DNA of 64,000 bases from Brachycybe producta. Taxonomy: Eukaryota; Arthropoda; Diplopoda; Playtdesmida; Andrognathidae. The notes under the pieces were generated by a model that saw only the letters and a program-made list of their open reading frames with translations, did not search any database and was not told where the DNA came from. Position 1 is the first letter of the stretch; every line of letters begins with the position of its first letter. A program made the translations under genes and the position numbers. Shown here one piece after another: positions 53,473-64,000 of the stretch. The stretch spans positions 496,001 to 560,000 of the forward strand of contig JAUPFP010000051.1 in assembly GCA_036925085.1 (NCBI GenBank), read 5' to 3'.

Positions 53473-55513
53473 TCATGCCAAAACCATAGCCTGGGGGTAA
53501 ACAACTCTTGCTCGAACCTCTCCCTTTTCTGACTCACACTTCTGATGCACATCGCAGTGGCGGAGTGATACACTTAGGACCATGGTCACTTGGACCTGGT
53601 TACACCTCGTAGGTGTACACAGGTCCATAGTATAAAAGGACCATGTTTCTTTTTGTTCCTCGTCCTTGTGTTTGCTTTTTTTTACATCCATTCTTCTCAC
53701 TGCGGGACTTCTTTTTGTCTTTACTTTTCTTTTTCTTCTTGTGAGAAGAAGGTTTACCATGCTTTAAGCCGGATGCACCTAGACTCGAAGCCTTACCGGG
53801 CCGGTCAGACCTAGGAGGGTGGTTAGCCCCCCAGCCACAGCTGTACTGGCCTTTGAACTAGCTCCCGTAGCCGAACTGACGGTCGTGTTTGGTTGTGTCA
53901 CCATGAATCGCCCTTTCTCATCCCGGGGGAGATCTTTCTTCTCTGGTGCAAGGGTCGGCTGACCCTTACCACCAACAGGTTTAACTGCCGCACCGTGGTG
54001 AGGTGCCTTGGCAGCTTGTATTGCCCCCTCTGGGCGATATGCTGTTGGCCAGTGGCTGTGGTGGCACTCGAAATTAGAGTGACACCACACCCGACAGGAG
54101 GTTCCCCTGTAACAAGCGGATTCCTGGCATCAACTTCCCGCAGAGGCAGAAACTGAGCGGCCTGGAGCTCACACTCCCATCGGCATGTGGCCTTTTTGTC
54201 ACACTAGACAAGGGCCTCACATCTTGCCGCTTGAGTCTGGTGGTGCCGGAAGAGGTCATCCTAGCTCCACTTTCCTTTAGGGAAGCCGGCCGGCCCTCCA
54301 TGAGAAGTATTGGCCTTTTTCCCCACCGGATTACTAGCCACTGGTGGTTTGAAGGGGTGGGGATGTTTCTGTCACTGACCACCACCACCACTAGTGGGAG
54401 TGCTCTTCCTTGGAGCGAAAGGACAAGGCTGATTGACCTTTTCCGCTCTTCGGTCCCTCTTGTCCCAGACTGCCAACCTGAACATCCAGCCACTGCTTCT
54501 GGCAGACCCCTAACAGACGGTTGGCGAACAGGCCAGGCAGCCCCTGGGGTTCTCTCAGGATGAGCAAGAGTCTCAGGGGAAGACCCACTGCCGGCGTAAA
54601 TTTTATCATGGCAGCTTTCTTCGCATTTAACTGAGACTCCCTCTCCGCCAGAGCCTTTATCCTGGCAGTGTACCTAGCAGCACCGGACTGCTTCTTGGAT
54701 TTTAATCTTTTCTTACGATACTGCTGGGTAGAAAACAGCCCGACATAGTAGCATCTCCCAACCAAAATCAAAAAAACCTCCTGACTGCGTCTGGTACTTC
54801 GTACTTTCGTCCAGGCGATCAAGTTGGTCCTCTTCAGTTTCCCCCGAAAGATCAATGTCTATAGGACTCTCTTGAATGGTGGGAGTATCCTCCCGGGATC
54901 CCTTTAATAGACCTTTTACCCGGTGAGGCCTTTACTCTCCCTTCAGACTCCGAAGAGTCCTCTGAAGAGAGGATTCGCTGGCCTCTCCACTGCCAAGAAT
55001 TGTGCACCACCGAATCCTTCATCATGTCCATTCCTACATCCATGTTGATGACAAGAGTACCTCCCAAGGAGGTATCCCTGCTTTCCTCAGCCAGGCTAGC
55101 TTCAGTCCGCCGGAGTTCTAAGCTTCATTGGTGATGTGGCCGCCAAACCGGTGGCCTCCTCTCCAACGGGTGTGCTTGACCCTACCGGCTCACCAACCGC
55201 CTGAATCTCTATGGCTCCCAACTTAATGGTCAGCCTTGGTGATTCCATGGTGGGAGACGGTGTCAACCGTCCCCACACAGACCCGAAATACAAAGGAGTC
55301 AGTGGGGATTGTGGAGCCACCATCGCAGACCCCGCCAACAATGGAGACAAAAGTCTTCCAATGGCAATGTCTTTGATGGCCTGCCCCAAAGAATCCAGGA
55401 AGCACGCAGGATCCGACTCCAACAGCCCTGCATCACCAGTATGCAGGGAACTGAGGGAGGAGGAAGAACTGCTGCTCCCACCGCCAATCTCTTCTTTTTC
55501 CTCTGTGGTCACC
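53473..55513 (-). pseudogene. O5 ORF3, N-terminal two thirds
   Basis: Follows an acceptor-like TTTTTCAG at 55513. The open frame 55575-55102 encodes VTTEEKEEIGGG, a Ser run, SSLHTGDAGLLESDPACF and DSLGQAIKDIA. Then RLKSKKQSGAARYTARIK and ALAERESQLNAKKAAM with FTPAVGLP near 54600-54720, the same basic plus coiled-coil segment as in O2 and O3. MVNLLLTRRKRK near 53740 corresponds to O2. The conserved C-terminal domain and 3' LTR are absent: homology fades near 53690. Confidence 0.65.
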
Positions 55514-55535
55514 TGAAAAAGACCAAAAAAAACAT
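55513..55535 (-). promoter_or_regulatory. Splice acceptor-like site upstream of ORF3 (O5)
   Basis: Minus strand TTTTTTTTGGTCTTTTTCAG followed by GTGACC, phase 0 to the ORF3 frame. Orthologous to 16325 in O1. Confidence 0.6.
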
Positions 55536-56740
55536 CGTAAGAAAACATTTTACTACAGTTGGAAGTGATTTTCATGGACTTTTATCATGAAAAATCACTT
55601 TCCGGCCAGGCAAGCACCGTGGTACACAGCCGTAGCCATCCCCAGCGGTGATTGCACGTTCAGAACCAGCCAAAAACGAATTTGACCGGTCCAAACATCG
55701 TACATTTTGTTTGGGTACGCTGGGCTGTAATTTCCATGGGTTTTCACCGTGCGAAATCACGTTCCCGCCATGCACAACCTGTGACCTACGGTAAAAACCG
55801 TTTCTCACAGGAGTCGCACGGTCGGAACCGGCCAAACTTACGTTTGGCCCATCCAAAACCCGTACCCTTTGCTCAGATTGACTGGGGAGTGGTTTCCACA
55901 GATTTCCACTGTGCAAAACGACCTTCTGCCTGTTAATACACCGTGGTCTACGCTCAAAACCGTTCTCCACGGTAGCTTAACGGTCAGAACCGTCAAAAAA
56001 CACCTTTTGTCTGTCCAAACTCCTTAGAACCAAGTTTTACGGCATCCGGGCGGTCAAAAACCATATATCTAACGGCTCTACCAGTGGTAACATCGCCGTG
56101 AACACCACAACAGCAATGCCTCCACCTGCACCACGTGTGCAAGTGGTCAATGGCCGCTTCACACACCCAAAGACAATAAAAGAATACAGCCAACGGGCAG
56201 AAAAAAAAGATTTCCCTTTTGGGACGTACTTTTTTCCTTTTGGCATCAAGAGGTGAGCCTGTTTCTTGTTTTTGCCGGTAAAAACACGTTTATTTCGTAA
56301 AATAGCGGTAAACGACTGTCTTTGTTTAACACGAAAAACAAGATAGTGCTTAGCCGCTAATTTTGCCGGTAAAACAGGTAACAGCGGCAGCTTGGCGGCT
56401 AAAACACCATTAGCCGCCTCCACTACTGTTACCATAGAGATTCTACCATCGTCTGTTTTTTATGGAAGACACATGGCGTGAATCTCTATTCAAAGACTCA
56501 GGAGAGAGATCACAGTTGGAAATTACTTCTGCAGACTTAACACCAAGTCTGCAGCTATGAATTATGGATTTCTCCACAAAGTTCTCCCTGAGCGACCACC
56601 ATCTGTCCGTGCCAGACAGGCAGTGTTTCATCCATAGGTCTCTGGGCACACAGTTTTTATTCCTTCTTACAAGGCTATCATGTCACTCCAGTGATCGGCC
56701 TGCTCTCTCCCACCAGGGTGGAGACTCATAGAGTCCCTGA
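55536..56740 (-). other. O5 pol-ORF3 spacer: hairpins and ORF-X
   Basis: Counterpart of 15171-16325. The ORF3-proximal half (55570-56050) has repeated ACGG/CCGTG and GGTCC/GGACC inverted words. ORF-X appears as MAVFFYCLWVCEAAID (56193-55993 frame) and MVT-x2-EAANGVLAAKLPLL plus KLAAKHYLVFRVK (56435-56037 frame), with EKSIIHSCRLG and CDLSPESLNRDS nearer the integrase. Confidence 0.65.
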
Positions 56741-58463
56741 AGAACCCTGGTGCCTCAGAGGAAGCTTGCACCACCTCAAAAGCCTTCGGTTTCCTTAGTC
56801 AAAGGTTATCAGAATTGGTAGACTCAATAGCCAAGCAAGGCCAACTGGACGGTCCCGGAGGACCATTACTATCCAGCACCATCCTATCAGCCTGGGACTC
56901 AGCATCACTGGTTCCACTGGAGTGCGATGAGGTGTCAGGGCCACCTAGGCCATCTTCCTCCTGAACTCCACATGTGAGCACGTACGGCTTCAGGTTATCA
57001 ACATGAAACAGGTCCCGCACCTTCTGACCACACCCATCTACGAATTCCACCTCGTAGACTAGGTTGGAGACCTGCCGGGCCACCGTACAGTTCAGCCTTG
57101 TAAGCGAAGTTCCACTTCTTGGCTTGGCCAAGCTTACCAGCCATATCCCTCATCCTGACCTTCATACCAGGCTGCTACAGGGGAGGCTTCTCCCGGCCAG
57201 CATTATAACGGCTCTTCTGTTTTTTTCTGAGTGGCCTCCAAATTTTGATGAGCATGCTCCTCCATGGCTTGCTGGTCAGGCAAGTTGCAGACCTTATTGT
57301 TAGGAAGGAGATTATTAATATCCAGCCTTGGTTTATGCCAAAACAACAGTTGGTACGGAGACACTTCTATGCTCTCCTGCACCGCAGTGTTACAGGCCCA
57401 CACGGCGGGCCACAATTTTTCCCACCAATCACATTGGTCCTTGAGGGGATTAAGGTAGCACTTGATGGTTTCTATAGCAGTTTTAGTCGTATGCTCCGTA
57501 AGGTCATTAGCTTGCAGATGGTATGCCATTGTGAAGTGCTGCAATATATTATAGCGCTACCGGAACTTTTGCAAAACTTTGCTACAGAACTGGAAGCCAC
57601 GATCCGAGCTGAGAATTGTCAGTATGCCATACACCAACAAGATCTCATTTTTCAGGAACTTGACAACACAAGCGGCCGTAGCCCTTCTTACCGCCTTTGC
57701 CACGCCGTACCGGGTGAAGTAGTCCACCATGATCAACACATAGGTGACTCCATCCACAGATGCAGAAACAGATGCATCCCCAGGCATGAACTGGGTACTC
57801 TGGAACTATCGGTTGCAAGAATCCTTGAGCTCTTGCGACAAGTCGTACTCTCTGACACACCAAGCATGACTTAACATACTCCACCCTGTCACATTTTATA
57901 CCTAGCCAGTAGAAAATAGTACGCAACCAATGGTATGTCTTGTACACTCCGAAGTTACTAGCTTCGGAGCTATCGTGCAACTTCCACAAGCAGAAGGCTT
58001 AACATGACCTTGGCACAACCAACACAGTTCTTGTGCGATCCTGTATGAATTTGATGGCAGACAACAACTTGTCTGCCACTAAAAACTTGACCCGTAGGTT
58101 TGAGTCGGGGTTGGTACAGAGCTCACGCTTCACCTTGGAGCACCAATTGTCATTGTCCTGCTCCATAACCCAATCCACCTCAGAACAGATCCGGTAAATC
58201 ACCTCACCCACCTCTGTCTCGATGTGTTCAGGTAAAGAAGGATCGTCAACTTCATTTACTGGATACCAACTCAAACAGTAGGCATCCTCATGAAGTTTCC
58301 CCTTCTTGAACTGAATCTTATACTGGTACTCCTGCAACTGCAATTGCCAATGCCCCAGAGCGCATGGTGATCAGTTATGATCACAAAGTCCTGGTTAAAG
58401 ATGTAAGGTCGGAATTTACCCACAGCAAACATAATCGCCAAGCATTCCTGCTTGGTGACACTA
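56741..58463 (-). pseudogene. pol: O5 pol C-terminal part: RNase H end and integrase
   Basis: TKQECLAIMFAVGKF and ITDHHAL (RNase H), a small deletion after HHAL, then EVGEVIYRICSEVDWVMEQ, the zinc finger LHDSSEASNFGVYKTYHW and CLVCQ (the second finger His is replaced by Asn in ASNF), and the core with SDRGFQFCSK; the third acidic residue lies in NDLTEHTTK, now His after Glu. The C-terminal module with FHVDNLKPY ends near 56960. Frameshifts at about 57990, 57645 and 57200. The RNase H was split by the mariner-like insertion. Confidence 0.8.
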
Positions 58464-59784
58464 CACAGTGAGTCAGGAAATCTGGCACCCTTTTTAAACA
58501 TTTAATAACTCGGTCAAAAATCATCCGATTATTATGAAATTTGGCACAACTGTAGATGAGAATTCCTTCTTTTAGAATTTAATTAAGCATGCCTTTAATT
58601 TCTCACCACAGAGTTTTTTTGGTCTGCAGAGGGGGCTGTAGCACAGCAGCGCAGTTACCAATTGGTTCGTCTGCTAGCTTGAAAATGCCGTTCACTGAGG
58701 AAGACAAAATTGTTGTCAAATTTCTTCGTGAAAACAAAAATTATGGTGCTAAATAAATTCTTAAAGAATTTCCAAACAAAGAATGGAATTTACCTGGACT
58801 GAACCACCTTCTTCAAAAGATAAATGAAACTGGCAGTGTTCTGCATCGGAAAGGCAGCGGGGGAAACCGGACTGCACTCATGCAAACACATGTCTCCCAA
58901 CGTGAAATTGCTCGTCTGACAGGTGTTTTGCAAAGTTCTGTGTCCAGAATAATCAAAAAGGAACTCAACTTAAACTGAAAGTAACAAAATTTCTCGTCTT
59001 TCATGTTGCAAACAACTTTTGCGTCATTTCCCAGAACACAAAGTGAGCTTCATATTATTCACAGATGAAAAAGTTGTCACTGTTGATTGACCTACCAATA
59101 AGCAGAACGATTGTGTTTGCGCGCCAGCTACCGCTAGAAAAAATGACATACCTGCTGAATGATTGCTGCAAATGAAACCAAAGTTCAGCAAATCAGTATT
59201 GGTGTCGGTGGGAGTGTCATTGTTGGGTGCCACAGGAATTCATGTTGTGGAACCGGGAGTCAAAATTAATGGCGAATACTACCGCAAAAACTTCTGAAAA
59301 ACTGTCTCCTTCCTGACATGAAGGAAATGTCAGAATTCTTCATTTTCCAGCAGGATGGAGCACCTGCTCACACTGCCAAGGATACAGTTGCGTTTCTCAC
59401 CCAGGAAACACCCGAATTCATCGAACCGACTTTGTGGCCACCCAATAGTCCCGACTTCAACCTCGTGGACTATGGCATTTGGGGCATCATGCAAGAAAAA
59501 GTTTACTGAAGCAAAATAAACAGCATTGATGAGCTGAAAAATTGGATAACGCAGGCTTGGAGTGAGCTAGACCAAAGCATCATAAACGCTGCAGTGCAAA
59601 AGTGGTGGATCCGACTAAACACATGTGTTGCAGCTGGCGGTGGACATTTTAAACACAATTTGAAATAGGCAAAATGTTAGTTAACATTTCATCTACAGTT
59701 CTGCCAAATTTCATAATAATCAGAGGATTTTTGACCGAGTTATTAAATTTTTAAAAAGGGTGCCAGATTCACTGACTCACGGTG
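58464..59784 (+). mobile_element. 1321-bp Tc1/mariner-superfamily element, DD37D-type, decayed
   Basis: Flanked by TA (58462-58463 and 59785-59786). Ends are CACAGTGAGTCAGGAAATCT and the complement of CACCGTGAGTCAGTGAATCT, with terminal inverted repeats of about 90 bp (58464-58560 and 59690-59784). Transposase remains on the plus strand from 58684 (MPFTEEDKIVVKFLREN, helix-turn-helix REIARLTG-x4-SVSRIIK) through FTDEKVVT, FQQDGAPAHTAKDTVAFL and WPPNSPDFNLVDYGIWG to GGHFKHNL near 59665. The spacing from QQD to LVD is 37 residues. Several stops and frameshifts make it inactive. Inserted into the O5 RNase H coding sequence. Confidence 0.9.
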
Positions 59785-59786
59785 TA

Positions 59787-60131
59787 TACCATGTTCTGGT
59801 TCTTTCATGAGATAGCTAGCATAGGCCAGAACCCGAAGAGCCTTGTTCTCAGGTAACTTCTATTATACTACAACACCTAGGCCGTACTTACGTGCATCTG
59901 TGTGAATTAACACCTCACCATGTGGATCATACATGGTGAGCCCCGGTGCTTCGGTTAAAAATGCCTTTAACTGCTCGAATGCTAGACCACACTGCTTCGA
60001 CCAGTCAAAGGACGCATCCTTCCTAGTCAGATTATGCAGTGGCCTTGCGACCTTGGCAAAGTCCTTAATGAACCAACGGTAGTAGTCGGCCAGTCCTAGA
60101 AAATTTTGGATGGTGGTCACCATTGTAGAGA
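59787..60131 (-). pseudogene. pol: O5 RT C-terminus and RNase H start
   Basis: The minus-strand translation reads VTTIQNFLGLADYYRWFIKD, FDWSKQCGLAFEQLKAFLTE, IHTDARKYGLGVVV and LPENKALRVLAYASYLM, ending at the TA where the mariner element inserted. The RNase H Asp is present (HTDA). Two stops follow GVVV. Confidence 0.85.
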
Positions 60132-60932
60132 CATCTGTAACGTCCCGCCGGACCGTTACAATACGCGGTAAACGAAACTTCGCAAACGTTCACACTTACT
60201 GGTACCAGAACTCCGATGATGGGGACAAGACTGTACCCCCAGCCGCCTCTCCACACGGTGCACCCCTTGGGTGGTGTCGACACGGAGCTCTCCCAACGGT
60301 GAAAGACGACGGTGACACGCCGCCTCGTCAAGAATATCGCGATAGAACCCCAGTTCTACCGTGAGCCGACACGAGTACCAGCCGAAACAGGTCGGTGAAG
60401 GACGGTGGAGTTTCCCCCAAACCAGAAAACCCACCCCCCTCGCGGTAACTCCCCAAAGAAATAGACACGGACACACAAAGTAAGCTGAATTAAAAGTGTT
60501 TAATACACTTACGCTGTAAAAGATGATTCAGATGACAGTGGATATTTACAAATAAGGGCTGGTCCGCTTGACCAGCCCAAAGGCACTTTATACAAGGCAA
60601 AAAGCCAAAAGGCAAAATAGAAATGAAGAGATGCACTGGCCAGTGGAGGTCTCCTTGACCTCCACCCACAGGTCTAGTCTCTGCTGAAGCCTACAACCAA
60701 CTGCCCAGATCCTGTGGTTGACTAGGCCACAGGAAACCTCCAGGCAACTCCACCTGGAGGAGACAGAGGTCACATCTGACCTCTCACCCATAGACTTCAT
60801 GGTGAGAGGTCTGCTGGCACCAAAATGGCGTCCGTCCTAACAGCCTACTGTAGCTGTCGGGCAGACCACCATAGGGAAATTCGTCTGCTCACTCAAAATT
60901 TAAAAATTGAGCAGACCAGGTTGCCACACATC
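60132..60932 (-). mobile_element. Solo LTR of family O (TGTGGCAAC type), 793 bp, with CATC duplication
   Basis: LTR 60136-60928, minus orientation, flanked by CATC at 60132-60135 and 60929-60932 within RT coding sequence of O5. It is the best copy for the U3 hairpin series: GGGCTGGTC/GACCAGCCC (60556-60578), GTGGAGGTC/GACCTCCAC (60643-60665), CCTGTGG/CCACAGG (60711-60733), CCTCCAGG/CCTGGAGG (60737-60760), GACCTCTCACC/GGTGAGAGGTC (60778-60811), an imperfect stem around ATGGCGTC (about 60827-60875) and GTCTGCTCA/TGAGCAGAC (60884-60918). U5 donor at 60199. Confidence 0.92.
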
Positions 60933-62230
60933 GACCTCTTCGACTGCTCATACAAGTCCCGGGTCCGGAGCCACTCCCTCAGCACTCACTAGTGACCCGA
61001 AGAAACCATTCTTCAGCTGGAGTTTCAGCTCCGCCCCTCATAACGGTCCTAGGACAGTACCTAAGTGGTCGAGAAACTGCTCAAAGGTGCTCCCAAAGAC
61101 GATAATATCATCCAGGTACACCAAGCAGCTTTCCCACTTATTACCTGCCAACAAGATGTATAACACTCTTTGCATAGTGGCCAGAGCATTACAGAGTCCG
61201 AACAGCATTTTTTGAAACTCAGACAGATGACCTGCCAGTAACCACTAACAAGGTCCAGGATTGCTAAATACGTTGCTCCGGCAAGCGAATCGAGGGCATT
61301 ATCGATGCGAGGTAGAAGGTACTGATCCGCCTTTGTCTGGGTGTTTAGTCTCCGATAGTCCACACAGAAACGAAAGCCACCATCCATCTTGCGAACAAGT
61401 AAGATAGGGCTTGCATAAGGACTATGCGAAGGTTGGATTACCCCTGCATTCAACATCTTTGCTACCTCTTCTCTCCCGATTGCTCCCTCCCTCAACAGAG
61501 GTAGCCCACCGGTATCAATCGTATGTTCAACGAGTGGGGTTTCCCCAGCTCTGTATAATCGAATGCGAAATGATCACAGCTTCTCAGCAGGAACTCCCGA
61601 AGCTGTGCCGCCTCTTCAGGCTTCAGATTAGGTCCGATTTTAAGGCACTCTTCGAAAGTAGGACCCACTTCCAAGTTGAGGACCCGGCTGCCACTACCGG
61701 TCGCCCATCTCAACCTATCCAGAAGCTCCTCTGTCTGGCCATCTCCATGAGTAGGGTCTCCCCCTCTCAATTTAGACAGATCGTCCAGTCCCACCACAAG
61801 GGCTGCCTCAACAGCTTGAGCTGTTGCAACACCTCCCTTTTTTCCAGGGCAATAGGTACGTCAGCGACATTTTCAAGCCATATCTCATGATTGCCTTGGT
61901 CTGTGGTCTCGGCAATACCTGCCACCGCCAACAGACCACAACCACCTAAGGCTTTACGATGGGGCGCTACTAGAAGTGGCTGTCCAGGGCCAGCATGCTC
62001 TACCAGACTCACGGAAACTACCTTCCGTTCATGAGCTGATAGCCATAAGTTTTCCAACAGTCGCAGGGAACAAACTTTCCCGCTTCTAATTGGAGAACAG
62101 GTCTCTACGAGTGCAGGTGACACAATGTTGACCCACCCATTCACCTTTTCAGGATCTGCAGGCATACCTTACGGTAACCCGAAAGGAGGGAGTAGCAGAG
62201 GCTCCTCAGAATTGTGAAGCTTTGCCAATG
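60933..62230 (-). pseudogene. pol: O5 ORF2 linker and RT
   Basis: Minus strand: [59 protein letters not shown], then [42 protein letters not shown] and LAILDLVSGYWQV. Part of the RT after GYWQV is deleted and a frameshift hides the YLDD box (WCTWMILSSLG in the shifted frame). Interrupted on both sides by solo LTRs. Confidence 0.85.
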
Positions 62231-62965
62231 CCTCTGTGACAACCCAGTTTTTCTCCTCTTGGGAGCAAAAACTAAATACCCGTTGTCATCCGCTAGGCAC
62301 CTGTGTGGCTGCAAGGCAGATGACAAAATGGCTAGCAAAGGGTCACTGTCCTCCCCCAAGTGGAGCAGCCTGGGGGTGGTATATAATGGCAGCGGCCATT
62401 ATTACCGGGACAGTGAATAGAGTACCCTTGAAGTGTGTGATTGTGCTCCATCTTAAAATATCATCAGGTGGCCAAGATGGCCACCAGTCATCGACCTCGT
62501 TTCTTGTGAGTAGGTGTCTTAGACCTTTCTGTTTAAGAGTGAGTTCACACTTTGGTTATTTTCAATAAATTATATCTGTATTTATTCATGTTGACACTGT
62601 GTCCGTGTCTTATAATTACTAGTATAATATTGTGGGGAAGTTACCGTGAGAGGGTGGGGGTTCGTGTGGGTTTCACCGACTACCACCGTCCTCTTTCAGC
62701 GTGATATTCTTCATGTTGGCCGGAGCTTCACGTCGGTAATCACGGTAAGATCCAATGGGGGGTAACCGTGATTTTTCCGTACGGTTCGGCGGCTCTTCGA
62801 CCGTCGATCACCGGGGAAGACTTCCACCCGACATTACCCTTGTTCACGGATAGTCTAGAGGAGGGCTGGCCCACGCTGAGGCCCGCCCCAATGGAGGTCA
62901 GTGACAGTAAGACGGGGAAGTCTTTCCGGGGTCATTGAAACGACCAAGTCGGGTCGTTACACCTC
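62231..62965 (+). mobile_element. Solo LTR of family O (TGTGACAAC type), 727 bp, with CCTC duplication
   Basis: LTR 62235-62961, plus orientation, flanked by CCTC at 62231-62234 and 62962-62965; uninterrupted relatives read GCCTCCAAC here. Hairpins near the 5' end (AGTTTTTCTCC with GGGAGCAAAAACT; GTCATCCGCTAGGC with its partner; AATGGC/GCCATT), TATATAA at 62380-62386, GGTGGCCA-AGA-TGGCCACC near 62468, AATAAA at 62564-62569, R motif TGTGTCCGTGTC, G-rich block and U5 donor at 62907. Confidence 0.92.
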
Positions 62966-63482
62966 CAACAACGAGTTTGGAAGGTGTACTCCTTGAGAAG
63001 TACCCTGCAAAGCCTGATCGGCCAGTGCGGCATAAAGAGCATCTGGATGTGCAGTCCAGATGTCTTCCCGGAAGTAAATCTTCTGGCTCACAACCGAACC
63101 GAGAAGCCAGGTCAACACCTATAATGGCTTCTCCTTCTACCTCTATGAGTAGAAGATGGGTTCTGATAGACCTCCCGTGAGTTGACATGTCCACATACAT
63201 GACAAATTCTATCATGATGGAGTACCCACCCATGCCACAAATGCATGAGGGGAGGCTAACCTCCTGCACTGGTAGCCCCATCTCCTGTGCCAATGACATG
63301 CTCATGACCAAAACCTCGGCCCCGGTGTCGATGATCGACTCAACCAGCCAATTGTTCATCAGCACCAGAACACGTGGTGCCCTTCGCAAATAAGCATGGC
63401 GCTGCAATTCAGGTATGAGCATTGGGCAACTGTCGTTGCCCGAAATTACTTTTCTGAGCCTCATCCGTCTTTCCATCTGCAA
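62966..63482 (-). pseudogene. pol: O5 protease
   Basis: Retropepsin region on the minus strand: LIPELQRHAYLRRAPRVLV, SIIDTGAEVLVMSMSLAQEM, GMGGYSIMIEFVMYVDMSTH, EGEAIIGVDLASRFG. The DTGA active site is intact. A frameshift after SRFG leads into CEPEDLLPGRHLD. The linker after it is interrupted by the solo LTR. Confidence 0.85.
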
Positions 63483-64000
63483 GGATGGTCATATCTGATG
63501 CTAGGGGGTCTGGGTACTAGTCTCCAAACCAGGAGACCTACCAGGCCTGGGCAACAGCATTGGTGCACCAATGCCTGAAGCCCTCGCAATGCCCGTACTT
63601 TTCTGACCTTCACCCCTACAAATAGGAAGCCAAGGTGCCACCCAGCAATCCAGCTGGGCCAGCACAGCTTCCCAAGTGGGGCATGGCTTCGGAAACACCC
63701 AACAGGTAATTTCCAGGTTCGCAGACCTTGCCAGAGGCACCCCTGCTTCCAGCATTATTCCCACATATTTGGATACCGCCTGTAGGTACGTTCCTTCCTC
63801 ACTTCGCCGGTTTTGCCGGACACCTGAGTTTTTAAGCATACCCGGTTGACTGTTCTGCAGCGACCAGTGCGGTTTGATGAGGGCACACCATCGTCCCTGG
63901 CCACAGGTAGACAGAACATCTGTCCATCGATCACGGTGGTCAGATACTTCCGGCCCTGCAGTACCACGGGTGCTTGACACAGCATGTACAGCATCACCGG
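63483..64000 (-). pseudogene. gag: O5 gag C-terminal end and ORF2 N-terminus, cut by window edge
   Basis: Minus strand: APVVLQGRKYLTTVIDGQMF and LPVARDDGVPSSN correspond to the Gag C-terminus of O1; then MLKNSGVRQNRRSEEGTYLQ and AVSKYVGIMLEAGVPLARSA correspond to the ORF2 start (10682 in O1). The two frames are offset as in O1. The zinc knuckle and capsid lie beyond the window. Confidence 0.8.

Overview
The window looks like repeat-dense nuclear DNA of an animal, probably an invertebrate or early-branching vertebrate; I cannot name the lineage. It carries Ty3/gypsy-type LTR retrotransposons, CR1/L2-type LINEs with an esterase-like ORF1, a Tc1/mariner relative with TA target duplications, fold-back elements and MITEs. 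I find no host gene I can defend, no tRNA or rRNA gene, no CRISPR and nothing bacterial. Gene order, repeated PBS sequences, target-site duplications and splice-like signals support this. || The dominant family, here called family O (O1 to O5), is a large Ty3/gypsy element with LTRs starting TGTGGCAAC or TGTGACAAC and ending in TTACA. It has a tRNA-Ala-like primer site, a palindrome-rich leader, gag (capsid plus zinc knuckle), ORF2 (protease, RT, RNase H, integrase), a hairpin-rich spacer with a small conserved reading frame (ORF-X), and a large extra ORF3 ending about 50 bp before the polypurine tract. A splice-donor consensus near the 3' end of every family O LTR with an intact 3' end, and a splice-acceptor-like signal before ORF3, suggest ORF3 is made from a spliced mRNA. 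|| Layout: 1-1024, two truncated minus-strand LTRs with a MITE. 1025-5087, MITE relatives, an 818-bp fold-back element, an AT-rich minisatellite and gene-empty AT-rich DNA. 5088-16519, O1 on the plus strand, its 5' LTR split by a 2.1-kb insertion and its ORF3 cut by O2. 16520-24844 plus 32254-33064, O2 on the minus strand, integrase-deleted and itself interrupted by O3 (plus strand, 25034-32253, 5'-truncated), which creates a large head-to-head inverted repeat. 33065-38588, an AT-rich inverted-repeat block and a minus-strand element of a second family (family G) with gag and protease but no visible RT. 38820-47183, a plus-strand CR1/L2-like LINE split by O4 (39289-45176), which is internally deleted from RT into its 3' LTR. 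47184-49870, a second LINE on the minus strand. 49877-52340, a plus-strand family G copy split by an unrelated 813-bp solo LTR. 52341-53472, unidentified sequence. 53473-64000, O5 on the minus strand, interrupted by a 1321-bp mariner-like element and two family O solo LTRs, each with a clean target duplication. || Every copy is damaged by stops, frameshifts, deletions or nesting, but the copies cross-check one another: features kept in several differently broken copies (ORF3, ORF-X, U5 donor, U3 hairpins, leader hairpins, tRNA-Ala primer site) were probably functional in the ancestor. The most promising undescribed system is this family O design: spliced 3' ORF3 and hairpin-array LTRs and leader.
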